Assembly (NCBI RefSeq): GCF_005221325.1
Contig: NZ_CP039888.1
Span: 2,873,501 to 2,937,500 of the forward strand
Direction of reading: 5' to 3'
From: Agrobacterium tumefaciens
Lineage (GTDB): Bacteria > Pseudomonadota > Alphaproteobacteria > Rhizobiales > Rhizobiaceae
DNA: 64,000 nucleotides
Shown here: one piece after another, positions 8,794 through 19,009 of the stretch
Numbering within the stretch: the first letter of the stretch is position 1
How the letters are laid out: every line of letters begins with the position of its first letter
Program-made: the position numbers and the translations under genes
Notes under the pieces: generated by a model
Told to the model about the DNA's origin: nothing
Databases searched by the model: none
Seen by the model: the letters and a program-made list of their open reading frames with translations, nothing else

Positions 8794-9408
8794 TCAGCGC
8801 AACGCGCCGACCAGAACGTCGCGACCATCCTCGATGGAAATCCAGCGGCCCGTATTGAAGGACGCCTGCCGCTTGAGATAGGTGTAATTGGTGTCGGTCC
8901 AGAGCTTCACGTCGTCGGTGAGGTTGTCGAGAATATAATCGCCATCCGTAGTGCGCAGCGTCAACACGGCATGACCCTCGCCATCTGGCTTGCGCACGAC
9001 GGTGATCAGGAGATCGGCCACGGAAAAACCGCGCTCGATCAGCTTCTTGCGCTTCAGCAGCACGAAATCTTCACAGTCGCCGGCGGTTGTCGGATATTCC
9101 CAGACCTCGTCCTTGCCGTAGATTTCCTGGTCGGTCATCGCCACGATGGTGGTATTGACGGAAGCATTGATCTCGCGAATGACGCCCCAGCCGTATTCGG
9201 TAACGCGCGGCGGCGGCGTCACCTTGCTGCGGATATTGCACTCGTCGGCATATTTCTGACAGAACTCGTAATGGCCGATTGGCTGGGACGTGATCCCGCC
9301 CGTCACCATGGAAGGGCTTCCCTTGATTTCCGCCATGGCGGAGGCAGCAGTCATTAGCCCGGCAGCAACTGCAAACAGCAGAGCACGCGCCAGCGGTGCG
9401 TTCATCAT
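8794..9408 (-). CDS. Bacterial transglutaminase-like cysteine protease (BTLCP family)
   Basis: 204 residues with a Sec signal peptide ending near ASAMA (residue 26), so periplasmic. The catalytic Cys is in TTAGDCEDFVLLKR, the His in DGEGHAVLTL and the Asp in DYILDNL, the Cys-His-Asp order of the family. Homologues process periplasmic partners such as LapD-associated substrates in other proteobacteria, but there is no LapD or large adhesin gene nearby, so its target is unknown. The initiator is one of two adjacent ATG codons. A CtrA-like palindrome overlaps the promoter region. Confidence 0.9.
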   Translation of the reverse strand: MMNAPLARALLFAVAAGLMTAASAMAEIKGSPSMVTGGITSQPIGHYEFCQKYADECNIRSKVTPPPRVTEYGWGVIREINASVNTTIVAMTDQEIYGKDEVWEYPTTAGDCEDFVLLKRKKLIERGFSVADLLITVVRKPDGEGHAVLTLRTTDGDYILDNLTDDVKLWTDTNYTYLKRQASFNTGRWISIEDGRDVLVGALR

Positions 9409-9426
9409 GAAACCCGTCCCTTAATT

Positions 9427-9443
9427 CTTAACGAAAAGTTAAG
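9427..9443. promoter_or_regulatory. CtrA-type box upstream of the BTLCP gene
   Basis: CTTAACGAAAAGTTAAG contains TTAA-N7-TTAA (TTAA at 9428-9431 and 9439-9442), the spacing of the cell-cycle regulator CtrA site, and is also a 6-bp inverted repeat. It lies 20-35 bp upstream of the start codon at 9408, within the expected promoter. Confidence 0.5.
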
Positions 9444-9525
9444 AGGGATAGGGGGTTGAGTCAATCTCTAGCAATCGGCGACGCCCAAGACTCGTTGAAT
9501 ATGGTTAAGAGCGTTGCGCAAATGC

Positions 9526-10314
9526 CTATATTGCAAGGGCTTTGACGGCCGCGAGCATCCGCTTGATATCCTGCGGCCGGGAAAGCCGGTGGTCTCCGTC
9601 GCGGATCAGCGTCAGCACCACGTCGTCGGCGGGAAGATGTTCGATGAGCTTCAGCGCATGCTGATAGGGAACATCGGGATCGCGCATGCCCTGCAGAACA
9701 TGAACCGGGCAGCCGGTGGTGATGATGCCGGTGAGCACGCGGTTCTGCTTTCCGTCTTCCATCAGTGCGCGGGTGAAGATGTTGGGCTCGGGGCTATAGT
9801 CCGAATGCTCCTCGAAGTAGCCCCGTTCCATGAGAGAGGTCTTTTCCGTATCCGAAAGGCTGGGCTCTATCAGTTCCTGTGTGAAATCGGGCGCTGGCGC
9901 AATAAGCACCAGGCCGGCGACGGAGGGCGCGCCACCCGCCCTGCGCAGCTCCTCGACCATGCGCAACGCAATCCACCCGCCCATCGACGAGCCGATGAGA
10001 ACGACACGCGACGGTGCTTTTGCCCGCACCACCGCAAGTGCCTCGTCGAGCCATCTCGAGATCGTGCCTTTTTTGAAATCGCCGCCGGAAGCCCCGTGGC
10101 CGGAATAATCGAGCCGCAGGCAGGCAAGGCCGTTTTCCGCTGCAAAGCGATCCAGCTCAACCGCCTTGGTTCCCGTCATGTCGGAGCGGTAGCCGCCGAG
10201 CCAGACGAGCGTGGGCGCGTCCGGCTGGGATGTCGCGGGTCGATGAAGGAAAGCGATGTTGCGGGCGTCGTCGCCCACTCCTATATGCAGGAATTCAGCA
10301 GCTTGTTCGGTCAT
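9526..10314 (-). CDS. Alpha/beta hydrolase, ABHD10-like serine esterase
   Basis: 262 residues, no signal peptide. The nucleophile elbow is LIGSSMGGWIALRM (Ser at about 115), the oxyanion side is PTLVWLGGYRSDMTGTKA, the acid is likely Asp in GMRDPDVPY and the His is in RDGDHRLSRP near the C-terminus. The LGGYRSDMTGTKA signature followed by RLDYSGHGAS resembles the mitochondrial ABHD10 thioesterase family, known to act on acylated proteins or acyl glucuronides. The start ATG at 10314 has AGGAG 12 bases upstream. It is divergent from infC with a 187-bp spacer. Confidence 0.85.
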   Translation of the reverse strand: MTEQAAEFLHIGVGDDARNIAFLHRPATSQPDAPTLVWLGGYRSDMTGTKAVELDRFAAENGLACLRLDYSGHGASGGDFKKGTISRWLDEALAVVRAKAPSRVVLIGSSMGGWIALRMVEELRRAGGAPSVAGLVLIAPAPDFTQELIEPSLSDTEKTSLMERGYFEEHSDYSPEPNIFTRALMEDGKQNRVLTGIITTGCPVHVLQGMRDPDVPYQHALKLIEHLPADDVVLTLIRDGDHRLSRPQDIKRMLAAVKALAI

Positions 10315-10486
10315 GTATATGCAATTCTCCTGATTTTAGTGCAATATCGGCGGCGTATTTGCAAAATCCGTGGCAACAGGTGATCTTTTCGGGCAGATAT
10401 GCTATTGACTTCGCCGCGGCAATAACGACATTTCCGCCGCTTGTACCAAACAAGCTGTTTTTTGCTGACGTGATCCAGAAACAGAT

Positions 10487-10504
10487 CAGGAGAATACGAC
10501 CATT
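10487..10504 (+). promoter_or_regulatory. infC ribosome site and rare AUU start codon
   Basis: CAGGAGA (10487-10493) is followed 8 bases later by ATT at 10502-10504. The ATT is the only start that yields the full conserved IF-3 N-terminus. Use of AUU permits IF-3 to repress its own translation because it rejects non-canonical initiators. Confidence 0.85.
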
Positions 10505-11038
10505 CGCAGACCTTTCAAAGCCGATGCCCCCGTAAAGGAGGGCCCGCGCTCCAACCGGGAAATTCGGGTTCCCAGAGTTCAGCTTATTGATGAAGAGGGC
10601 CAGAACCTCGGTAGCATGCCGACGGATCAGGCTTTGAAAATGGCGGAGGAGGCCGGTCTCGATCTCGTCGAGATTTCGCCGAACGCTGAACCGCCGGTAT
10701 GCAAGATCCTCGATCTAGGCAAGCTGAAATACTCGACCCAGAAAAAGGCCGCCGAAGCGCGCAAGAAACAGAAGATCGTCGAGGTCAAGGAAATCAAGAT
10801 GCGCCCCAACATCGACACGCATGATTATGACGTGAAGATGAAGGCGATGAACCGCTTCTTTGACGAAGGTGACAAGGTGAAGGTAACGCTGAAGTTCCGT
10901 GGCCGTGAAATGGCCCACCAGGAACTCGGTATGAAGCTTCTCCTTCAGGTGAAGGAAGACACCCAGGCGATTGCCAAGGTTGAAGCCGAGCCGAAGCTGG
11001 AAGGCCGTCAGATGATGATGGTTCTCGCCCCTAGATAA
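10502..11038 (+). CDS. infC: Translation initiation factor IF-3
   Basis: 178 residues starting at AUU. The N-terminal domain [19 protein letters not shown] and [22 protein letters not shown], the basic linker [22 protein letters not shown] and the C-terminal domain [16 protein letters not shown] are all characteristic. The first ATG at 10616 would delete the first 38 residues including the conserved strand, so it is not the start. IF-3 binds the 30S subunit, prevents premature 50S joining and proofreads the initiation codon. Followed by rpmI and rplT in the usual order. Autoregulation through the AUU codon is expected. Confidence 0.95.
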   Translation: MRRPFKADAPVKEGPRSNREIRVPRVQLIDEEGQNLGSMPTDQALKMAEEAGLDLVEISPNAEPPVCKILDLGKLKYSTQKKAAEARKKQKIVEVKEIKMRPNIDTHDYDVKMKAMNRFFDEGDKVKVTLKFRGREMAHQELGMKLLLQVKEDTQAIAKVEAEPKLEGRQMMMVLAPR

Positions 11039-11078
11039 TTACGCCAGCCTTTAAAGGCCGCGTGAATCACCGCCGCAA

Positions 11079-11097
11079 GGGGAAATTTTCATTCCCC
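11079..11097 (+). other. Hairpin in the infC-rpmI spacer
   Basis: GGGGAA (11079-11084), seven-base loop, TTCCCC (11092-11097) and then GTTGCGCTTTT. It sits in the 189-bp spacer between infC and rpmI and could be an attenuator or a ribosomal-protein leader structure. L20 is known to control this operon in other bacteria, but the E. coli L20 site is not recognisable by eye. Confidence 0.4.
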
Positions 11098-11227
11098 GTT
11101 GCGCTTTTAGCCGACTGCGGTTATAAGCGCGCGTCCGAACGGTCCGGCAGGGCATGCCGAGGCCGTTCCTGAATAGCTTGAAATAGGCCTCGTCTGCCTG
11201 TTTCGATACAAAAAACGGAGTAGCAAA

Positions 11228-11431
11228 ATGCCCAAGATGAAGACGAAGTCCGCTGCAAAAAAGCGGTTCAAGATCACCGCCACCGGTAAGGTTGTTGCAG
11301 CCGCCGCCGGTAAGCGCCACGGCATGATCAAGCGTACCAACAAGTTCATTCGCGACGCGCGTGGAACCATGGTTCTCGCCGAAGCTGACGGCAAGAAAGT
11401 CGTCAAGAACTACCTGCCGAACGGTCTCTGA
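11228..11431 (+). CDS. rpmI: 50S ribosomal protein L35
   Basis: 67 residues beginning [17 protein letters not shown], the conserved L35 opening, with [16 protein letters not shown] in the middle. Extremely basic, as expected for a small large-subunit protein. The initiator ATG follows the purine-rich ACGGAGTAGCAAA. Located between infC and rplT as in most bacteria, with a 40-bp gap to rplT. Confidence 0.97.
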   Translation: MPKMKTKSAAKKRFKITATGKVVAAAAGKRHGMIKRTNKFIRDARGTMVLAEADGKKVVKNYLPNGL

Positions 11432-11471
11432 GACTTTTCCGCACTTTTGGACACTTTAAGGAGATCATGAC

Positions 11472-11876
11472 ATGGCACGCGTAAAACGTGGCGTAACTTC
11501 CCGCGCCAAGCACACCAAGACACTCAAGGCAGCCAAGGGCTTCTACGGCCGCCGCAAGAACACCATCCGCGCAGCAAAGGCTGCCGTGGATCGTTCCAAG
11601 CAGTACGCTTACCGCGACCGCAAGGTCAACAAGCGCAATTTCCGCGCTCTGTGGATCCAGCGTATCAACGCTGCTGTTCGCGAATTCGGCCTGACCTATG
11701 GCCGCTTCATCGATGGCCTGAACAAGGCTGGCATCGAAGTTGACCGCAAGGTTCTGTCCGACATGGCTATCCATGAGCCGGCAGCATTCGGCGCGCTCGT
11801 TGAAGCAGCGAAGAAGGCGCTTGAGTACCTCAAGGATGCTGGCACGACCAACGAGTTTGAAACCGCTGTAAAGTAG
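11472..11876 (+). CDS. rplT: 50S ribosomal protein L20
   Basis: 134 residues. [19 protein letters not shown] and [20 protein letters not shown] are signatures of L20, with the globular part [24 protein letters not shown]20 is an early-assembly protein that binds 23S rRNA and represses translation of its own operon. AAGGAG lies 7 bases upstream of the ATG. A strong terminator follows at 11906-11938. Confidence 0.97.
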   Translation: MARVKRGVTSRAKHTKTLKAAKGFYGRRKNTIRAAKAAVDRSKQYAYRDRKVNKRNFRALWIQRINAAVREFGLTYGRFIDGLNKAGIEVDRKVLSDMAIHEPAAFGALVEAAKKALEYLKDAGTTNEFETAVK

Positions 11877-11905
11877 TTACGGCGCGGACAATCTGTTGTT
11901 CATTT

Positions 11906-11938
11906 AAAACCCGCGTCGGGAAACCGGCGCGGGTTTTT
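11906..11938 (+). terminator. Rho-independent terminator after rplT
   Basis: AAACCCGCG (11907-11915) pairs with CGCGGGTTT (11928-11936) and the stem extends inward with CGG/CCG. It is followed by TTTTT. It ends the infC-rpmI-rplT transcript. Confidence 0.9.
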
Positions 11939-12040
11939 CGTTTCGAGCTGCTTATACATTTCGATCGGCATTTTTTAATTTAGAAATTTAGAAGAGATGG
12001 AGTATTCACGCCGTTTGAAGCGAAACCTTTGGTGGACGAC

Positions 12041-12919
12041 ATGCTGGTCAATAAAAGTGAGGTTGTGGAAGCGGAAGGCTTTCGCGTTCATCTTGACGAC
12101 GGTGACATCGCAGCCCTGATGCGCGTCCTCCTGAAAAGTGACCGCCGTATTCAGAAGGTTGAGCTTTCGCAACTAACGGTGTGGATCAAACGGCAGGGCA
12201 CGGAACGTGTAACCTGGTGGATGAAAATGCAGAAGCTGCTGTCGAAACTTCTGCCCTACGCCTTTCTTCGCCCTTCCGAACCGCTGGATGGCGCAGGCCT
12301 CATGCAGCGAGAACTGGAAACATTGCAGCAGTTCCAGCAACGGGGCTTCCCGGTTCCGCCGCTCATCTACGCGTCGCGCACGGCGGTGGTGCTGGGAGAC
12401 GTTGGTCCGACGCTCATGGAGCGGATGGATGCGCTGAAGGCGTCCGATCCGGTGGAGCATGACGCCTTGCTTGTGAAATCCGCAGAAGCGCTCGGCGAGC
12501 TGCATGCTGCGGGCCTCTGTCACGGCCGCCCGCATGTGCGTGATTTCTTTTTGAAGGACGGCCGTGTCGGTTTCATGGATTTCGAGGAGCGCCCTCAGGA
12601 TGTCATGCCGCTTGAGACCGCGCAGGCCCGCGATATCTGGCTGCTGTTTCTGCAGGTCGCGACGCGTGCTTCGGATGCCCCCAAAACCCGTGACGCGGCC
12701 TTTTCAAGCTGGCTCGAAAACGCCCCGCCGCGGGCTGTCGAAGAATTAAGCCGCCTGACCCGCATTCTCGGGCGATTTTTACCGTTTGCCCGGTTGATCG
12801 GGCGCGTGCGGATGGGTAGTGATCTGCGACGCTTTATCATGGCGACCGACTATCTGATGAATGCTGTGAACCCCGAAGCCGCTCTCAAAAAAACCGGCAA
12901 GGCAGGAAAAGATGACTGA
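12041..12919 (+). CDS. Protein-kinase-like (InaA/Kdo-kinase-type fold) protein of unknown function
   Basis: 292 residues from the ATG at 12041; TTG at 12029 and GTG at 12032 are alternative starts. The kinase resemblance rests on [34 protein letters not shown]: a catalytic-loop-like HG-x-x-H-x-x-D-F and a metal-binding-loop-like MDFEE, as in lipopolysaccharide or Bud32-type kinases. The usual Asp directly after HG is Arg, so activity is uncertain. The C-terminal 80 residues are basic helices. The stop overlaps the pheS start by 8 bp, indicating co-translation with phenylalanyl-tRNA synthetase. Confidence 0.65.
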   Translation: MLVNKSEVVEAEGFRVHLDDGDIAALMRVLLKSDRRIQKVELSQLTVWIKRQGTERVTWWMKMQKLLSKLLPYAFLRPSEPLDGAGLMQRELETLQQFQQRGFPVPPLIYASRTAVVLGDVGPTLMERMDALKASDPVEHDALLVKSAEALGELHAAGLCHGRPHVRDFFLKDGRVGFMDFEERPQDVMPLETAQARDIWLLFLQVATRASDAPKTRDAAFSSWLENAPPRAVEELSRLTRILGRFLPFARLIGRVRMGSDLRRFIMATDYLMNAVNPEAALKKTGKAGKDD

Positions 12920-13994
12920 ACTTGATACCTTGAAATCGCAACTGATGTCGGAGATCGCCGCCGCTGCCGATGAGCCGGCCATCGAGGCAGTGCGCGTCGC
13001 CGCGCTTGGCAAGAAGGGCTCGGTTTCGGAGCTTCTGAAGACGCTGGGAAGCATGACACCGGAAGAGCGCCAGACCCGGGGTGCTGCCATCAATCAGCTG
13101 AAGACCGAAATCACCGACCTGATCGGCGAACGCAAGAGCGGCCTGAAGGATGCTGCGATTGCCGCGCGCCTGAAGGCGGAAACGGTGGATGTCAGCCTGC
13201 CGGTGCGCCAGTCGCCTGCCGAGCGTGGCCGCATTCATCCGATCAGCCAGATCGTCGACGAAATCACTGCGATCTTCGCAGATATGGGTTTCTCGATCGC
13301 CGAAGGTCCTGATATCGAGACCGACTATTACAACTTCACGGCGCTGAATTTCCCCGAGGGCCATCCGGCCCGCGAAATGCACGACACCTTCTTCTTCCAG
13401 CCGGATGAAAACGGCGAGCGTAAGGTGCTGCGCACCCACACCTCTCCGGTGCAGATACGCACCATGGAAAGCCAGAAGCCGCCCATCCGCATCGTCATTC
13501 CCGGCAAGACCTACCGTCAGGATTCCGACGCCACCCATTCGCCGATGTTCCATCAGGTCGAGGGTCTTGTCATCGACAAGAAGGCGCATGTCGGCAATCT
13601 GCGCTGGGTGCTTGAGGAATTCTGCAAGACCTTCTTCGAGGTCGATAGTGTCGTCATGCGCTTCCGCCCGTCCTTCTTCCCCTTCACGGAGCCGAGCTTC
13701 GAAGTGGATATCCAGTGCGACCGTTCTGGCCCCATCGTCAAGTTCGGCGAAGGCAAGGACTGGATGGAAATCCTCGGCTGCGGCATGGTGCACCCCAATG
13801 TGCTGCGCGCCGGCGGGCTGGACCCGGATGAATATCAGGGCTTTGCCTGGGGCATGGGCCTCGACCGCATCGCAATGCTGAAATACGGCATGCCGGACCT
13901 GCGCGATTTCTTCAACGCCGATGTCCGCTGGATGAACCACTACGGCTTCCGCCCGCTCGACATGCCGACGCTGTTCGGCGGTCTGAGCGTTTAA
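12912..13994 (+). CDS. pheS: Phenylalanine-tRNA ligase alpha subunit
   Basis: 360 residues. The N-terminal coiled-coil (residues 1-85) contacts tRNA. The class II catalytic core shows motif 1 around [46 protein letters not shown], motif 2 [23 protein letters not shown], and motif 3 [17 protein letters not shown]. It forms an alpha2-beta2 tetramer with PheT. The stop codon is 24 bp before pheT. Overlap with the preceding kinase-like gene shows they share a message. Confidence 0.98.
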   Translation: MTELDTLKSQLMSEIAAAADEPAIEAVRVAALGKKGSVSELLKTLGSMTPEERQTRGAAINQLKTEITDLIGERKSGLKDAAIAARLKAETVDVSLPVRQSPAERGRIHPISQIVDEITAIFADMGFSIAEGPDIETDYYNFTALNFPEGHPAREMHDTFFFQPDENGERKVLRTHTSPVQIRTMESQKPPIRIVIPGKTYRQDSDATHSPMFHQVEGLVIDKKAHVGNLRWVLEEFCKTFFEVDSVVMRFRPSFFPFTEPSFEVDIQCDRSGPIVKFGEGKDWMEILGCGMVHPNVLRAGGLDPDEYQGFAWGMGLDRIAMLKYGMPDLRDFFNADVRWMNHYGFRPLDMPTLFGGLSV

Positions 13995-14018
13995 TCCGGT
14001 TAGCCAAGGAGCAAAGAC

Positions 14019-16442
14019 ATGAAATTCACTCTTTCCTGGCTGAAAGAGCATCTCGATACGGATGCGACGCTGGACGAGATTTGCGAGCGGCTGACGGCGA
14101 TTGGCCTCGAGGTCGAGGACGTTGACGACAAGGCGGCCTACAAGCCCTTCGTGGTCGCCAAGGTCGTTTCCGCCAAAAAACATCCCGAGGCTGACCGCCT
14201 CAAGGTGCTGATGGTGGATGCCGGTGACGGCAAGCCGGTGCAGATCGTCTGCGGTGCTCCGAATGCGCGTGCGGGTCTCGTCGGCGCGCTGGCGCGTCCC
14301 GGCGTGTATGTCCCGGGCATCGATGTCACGCTTGCCGTCGGCAAGATCCGCGGTGTCGAAAGCCACGGCATGATGTGCTCCGAAAAGGAGCTGAACATTT
14401 CCGACAGCCACGACGGCATCATCGATCTGCCGGAAGATGCGCCTGTTGGTACCTCCTTCGCCACCTATGCCGGGCTCGACGATCCGGTCATCGAGATCAA
14501 TCTGACGCCGAACCGCCCGGATTGCACCTCGATCTACGGCATCGCCCGCGATCTTGCCGCTTCCGGTCTTGGCAAGCTGAAGACGAAGGCTGCGCCGTCC
14601 TTCAAGGTTGAAGGCGCAACCCCGGTTGACGTGAAGCTGGAGCTGGATGACACGGCGCTTTGCCCCGGCTTTTCGCTGCGCATCGTGCGCGGTGTAAAAA
14701 ACGGCCCGAGCCCGAAGTGGATGCAACAGCGCCTGATGGCGATCGGCCTGCGCCCCATCAATGCGCTCGTTGATATCACCAATTACATGACCTTCGATCA
14801 GGGCCGGCCGATGCACGTCTTCGACGCCGCCAAGGTCAAGGGTGATCTCACCGTCCGTCGCGCAAAAGAGGGTGAGACGATCCTCGCGCTCGACCAGCGC
14901 GAATACAAGCTCGGCCCGAACAATGTCGTCATTGCCGACGAAAATGGCCTTGAATCCATCGGCGGCGTCATGGGCGGCGAACATTCCGGCTGTGACGAAA
15001 ACACTGTCGATGTGCTGATCGAGTCCGCTCTCTGGGACCCGATCAACATCGCCAAGACCGGCCGCTCGCTCGGCATCATCACCGATGCGCGTTATCGTTT
15101 CGAGCGCGGCGTCGATCCGGAATATATGGTTCCGGGTCTGGAACGCACCACCGAGCTGGTTCTCGAACTGTGCGGCGGCGTTGCCGGCGAAGCCAAGGTC
15201 GTCGGCTACAAGGGTCATCAGCCCAAGGTCGTTGATTTTCCGCTCTCGGAAGTGAAGCGACTGACCGGTCTGGAAGTGTCGGCGGAAGAAAGCCTCGCCA
15301 TTCTTAAGGGGCTTGGTTTCGGTGTCGAAGGAACGGGCGAGCGCGTGTCCGTCACCGTGCCGTCCTGGCGCCCGGATGTCGATGGTAAGGCCGATCTGGT
15401 TGAAGAGGTCATGCGTATCCACGGCGTCGACAATATCAAGCCGGAACCGCTGGAAAACTTCGGAGCGGTCAACGGCCGTATCCTGACGACGCTGCAGATC
15501 CGCACCCGCACCGCGCGCCGTGCTTTGGCAAGCCGTGGCATGCTTGAAGCTGTCACATGGTCCTTCATCCCGGAAGCTCAGGCGAAGCTTTTCGGCGGCG
15601 GTTCGCCCGCGCTGAAGCTTGCCAATCCCATCGCAGCCGACATGTCGGATATGCGGCCCTCGCTGCTGCCCGGTCTTCTGACCGCGGCCCAGCGCAACGC
15701 CGACAAGGGCCATGGTGACGTGGCGATCTTCGAAGTTTCCGGCACCTATGAGGGCGATACCCCTGAAGGCCAGCGTCGTGTTGCCGGCGGCGTCCGTCGT
15801 GGCACGGCCTCGCTCGCAGGCAGCGGCCGCATGTGGTCCAATGCCACAAAGGGCGGCGGCAAGCCGGTGGATGTCTATGACGCCAAGGCCGATGCGCTCT
15901 CGGTGCTCGAAGCCTGCGGCCTGCCCATGGCCAATGTGCAGATCGAGGCCGGCGCCCCCTCCTGGTATCACCCCGGCCGTTCCGGCACCATCAAGATGGG
16001 TCCTAAGGTTGTGCTCGGCTATTTCGGCGAGTTCCATCCGAAGACGCTGTCCGAACTCGATGTCTCCGGTGTCTATTGCGGTTTCGAGATTTATCTCGAC
16101 GCCATGCAGGAGCCGAAGAAGAAAGCGACCCGCACCAAGCCTGCGCTTGAGCTTTCGCCCTTCCAGGCCGTCAAGCGCGACTTCGCTTTCGTGGTCGACA
16201 AGTCGGTGGAAGCAGGGGCCATCATCAAGGCCGCGACGAGTGCCGACCGCAAGCTGATCACTGGCGTCAACGTCTTCGATATTTTCGAGGGCGCATCGCT
16301 CGGGGAAGACCGCAAGTCGGTCGCCATCGAGGTCCAGATCCAGCCGGTCGACAAAACGTTGACTGACGAGGATTTCGAGGCACTGACGGCCAAAATCGTC
16401 GGCAATGTCGAGAAATCGACGGGCGGCGTTCTTCGCGCCTGA
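14019..16442 (+). CDS. pheT: Phenylalanine-tRNA ligase beta subunit
   Basis: 807 residues, the full bacterial length. It contains the N-terminal EMAP-like RNA-binding domain (residues 40-150, [19 protein letters not shown]), the B3/B4 editing domain (about 205-380, [14 protein letters not shown] region), B5 (about 400-475), the class II-like core and the C-terminal ferredoxin-fold anticodon-binding domain ([20 protein letters not shown] to the end). AAGGAG precedes the ATG by 6 bases. A bidirectional terminator follows. Confidence 0.98.
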   Translation: MKFTLSWLKEHLDTDATLDEICERLTAIGLEVEDVDDKAAYKPFVVAKVVSAKKHPEADRLKVLMVDAGDGKPVQIVCGAPNARAGLVGALARPGVYVPGIDVTLAVGKIRGVESHGMMCSEKELNISDSHDGIIDLPEDAPVGTSFATYAGLDDPVIEINLTPNRPDCTSIYGIARDLAASGLGKLKTKAAPSFKVEGATPVDVKLELDDTALCPGFSLRIVRGVKNGPSPKWMQQRLMAIGLRPINALVDITNYMTFDQGRPMHVFDAAKVKGDLTVRRAKEGETILALDQREYKLGPNNVVIADENGLESIGGVMGGEHSGCDENTVDVLIESALWDPINIAKTGRSLGIITDARYRFERGVDPEYMVPGLERTTELVLELCGGVAGEAKVVGYKGHQPKVVDFPLSEVKRLTGLEVSAEESLAILKGLGFGVEGTGERVSVTVPSWRPDVDGKADLVEEVMRIHGVDNIKPEPLENFGAVNGRILTTLQIRTRTARRALASRGMLEAVTWSFIPEAQAKLFGGGSPALKLANPIAADMSDMRPSLLPGLLTAAQRNADKGHGDVAIFEVSGTYEGDTPEGQRRVAGGVRRGTASLAGSGRMWSNATKGGGKPVDVYDAKADALSVLEACGLPMANVQIEAGAPSWYHPGRSGTIKMGPKVVLGYFGEFHPKTLSELDVSGVYCGFEIYLDAMQEPKKKATRTKPALELSPFQAVKRDFAFVVDKSVEAGAIIKAATSADRKLITGVNVFDIFEGASLGEDRKSVAIEVQIQPVDKTLTDEDFEALTAKIVGNVEKSTGGVLRA

Positions 16443-16467
16443 AAGGCTGCGAGCGGATGACAGAATA

Positions 16468-16497
16468 AAAAAGCCGCGGCAGTTACCGCGGCTTTTT
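16468..16497. terminator. Bidirectional terminator between pheT and an aldo/keto reductase
   Basis: AAAAAGCCGCGG (16468-16479) and CCGCGGCTTTTT (16486-16497) form a perfect 12-bp stem with a T-run on both strands. It terminates pheT on the plus strand and the gene ending at 16501 on the minus strand. Confidence 0.92.
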
Positions 16498-16500
16498 GTT

Positions 16501-17658
<1,158 letters not shown>

Positions 17659-17673
17659 CTATCATTTAGAACA

Positions 17674-18564
17674 ATGAACCGTGTACAACTTTCCCAGCTG
17701 GCCGTTCTCGCCGCCGTTGCCGAAGGCCGCAGCTTCCGCAAGGCCGCGGCTGAGCTGGCCATTGCGCCCTCCGCCGTCAGCCATGCTGTATCGTCGCTGG
17801 AGGCGAGCCTTGGCCTGCGCCTGCTGCATCGTACCACCCGCAGCGTTTCACCGACAGAGGAGGGCAGGCGGCTCCTCGAAACGCTGGGGCCGGCGCTTTC
17901 CGACATCGATGCGGTCATCGAGACCCTTGCCGAGCATGGTGGAAGGCCGGCTGGTCCTCTGCGCATCACCTTGCCGAGACTGGCCGCCGAGGATCTCATC
18001 GTGCCGCGGCTGGGCGAGTTCCTGCGGATCTATCCCGATATCTCCCTCGAAATCTCAACGGATGATCGCTTCGAAGACATTGTCGCGAAGGGTTTTGATG
18101 CCGGTCTGCGGCTCGGGGAGCACCTCGATGCGGATATGATTGCGGTGAAGGCGAGCGGCGCATGGCGCGGCGCGATTGTCGGCGCTCCCGCCTATTTCGC
18201 AGAAAAAGCACCGCCGCGCGATCCAAGAGATCTCATCCGGCATCGCTGCATTCGCCGGCGCTTCGCCAGTGGCCTTATCTATCGCTGGGAACTGGAGAAG
18301 AACGGCAAGCCGCTGGTGGTCGATGTTCAAGGGCCGCTGATCCTGTCGGACCAGAGCCTCATTCGCCGGGCTGCGATCGACGGCGCAGGGCTTGCCTTTG
18401 TTTTCGAGCAGCGCGTTGAGGACGATATCAGGGAAGGCCGGCTCACCCGCGTGCTGGACGACTGGTGCGCACCCTTCGACGGTTTTTACATCTATTATCC
18501 CTCGCGCCGGCAGATGCGCCCGGCGCTGAGGGCTTTCGTGGACTTCTTCCGTTTCCGGGGATGA
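17674..18564 (+). CDS. LysR-family transcriptional regulator
   Basis: 296 residues from MNRVQLSQLAVLAAVAEGRSFRKAAAEL, the LysR winged helix (SPSAVSHAVSSLEASLGLRLLHRTTRSVSPTEEGRRLLE) in residues 1-65. The effector domain has GPLRITLPRLAAEDLIVPRL and ISTDDRFEDIVAKGFDAGLRLGEHLD, the CrgA-like branch. The longer frame from 17548 is not supported. It is divergent from the aldo/keto reductase. Its stop TGA abuts the convergent acetyltransferase stop in TGATCA. Confidence 0.93.
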   Translation: MNRVQLSQLAVLAAVAEGRSFRKAAAELAIAPSAVSHAVSSLEASLGLRLLHRTTRSVSPTEEGRRLLETLGPALSDIDAVIETLAEHGGRPAGPLRITLPRLAAEDLIVPRLGEFLRIYPDISLEISTDDRFEDIVAKGFDAGLRLGEHLDADMIAVKASGAWRGAIVGAPAYFAEKAPPRDPRDLIRHRCIRRRFASGLIYRWELEKNGKPLVVDVQGPLILSDQSLIRRAAIDGAGLAFVFEQRVEDDIREGRLTRVLDDWCAPFDGFYIYYPSRRQMRPALRAFVDFFRFRG

Positions 18565-19008
18565 TCAGAAGGTGATGCGATAGCGGATATGGCCATCGCT
18601 TTTGACATAGCTGTCGTAGAGCTTCTGGGCGCGATGATTGTGCTCGTCCGTGTTCCAGTAAAGCCGTGACCAGCCCTTTTCCTTGCAGATGACAATGAGA
18701 TCGTCCATCAGCGCCCGGCCCGTTCCCTTGCCGCGGATCGCGCCATCGACGAACAGATCTTCCAGATAGCAGTCCGGTGTCTTCACCCAGGTGGAATCAT
18801 GGAAATGGTGGATGGCGAAACCGGCCATGCGCTCGCCGAGCATAGCCACGCGCATGGAAACGCGGGATGCGGGATCGAGGATACGCGCCCAGGTGTGTTC
18901 CGTCACATCATCGGCAAGCTCGACCTCATAAAAGGCAAGGTAATCGCTCCAGAGGCGCAGCCATTCCGCCCGGTCAGCCGGCTGCACATCACGAATTGTA
19001 AGCTCCAT
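18565..19008 (-). CDS. GNAT family N-acetyltransferase
   Basis: 147 residues. The motif LEDLFVDGAIRGKGTGRALMDDLIVICKEKGWSRLYWNTDEHNHRAQKLYD is the diamine/spermidine-acetyltransferase-like GNAT core, with RGKGTG binding the acetyl-CoA pyrophosphate. The substrate is unknown. It starts one base after the stop of the aldo/keto reductase gene at 19010, so the two are translationally coupled. Confidence 0.88.
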   Translation of the reverse strand: MELTIRDVQPADRAEWLRLWSDYLAFYEVELADDVTEHTWARILDPASRVSMRVAMLGERMAGFAIHHFHDSTWVKTPDCYLEDLFVDGAIRGKGTGRALMDDLIVICKEKGWSRLYWNTDEHNHRAQKLYDSYVKSDGHIRYRITF

Positions 19009-19009
19009 C

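Noticed and set aside
10616..11038. infC starting at the first ATG, 10616
   Set aside because: It would remove the conserved IF-3 N-terminal strand, whereas AUU at 10502 has a correctly spaced ribosome site.
11979..11994. TTTAGAA direct repeats before the kinase-like gene, as an Irr box
   Set aside because: The two copies are direct, not inverted, and there is no TTCTAAA half.
12885..16037. Antisense 1050-codon reading frame opposite pheS-pheT
   Set aside because: The plus strand holds unmistakable PheS and PheT. High-GC coding DNA often leaves a long open frame on the opposite strand; its product is compositionally odd and shows no domain.
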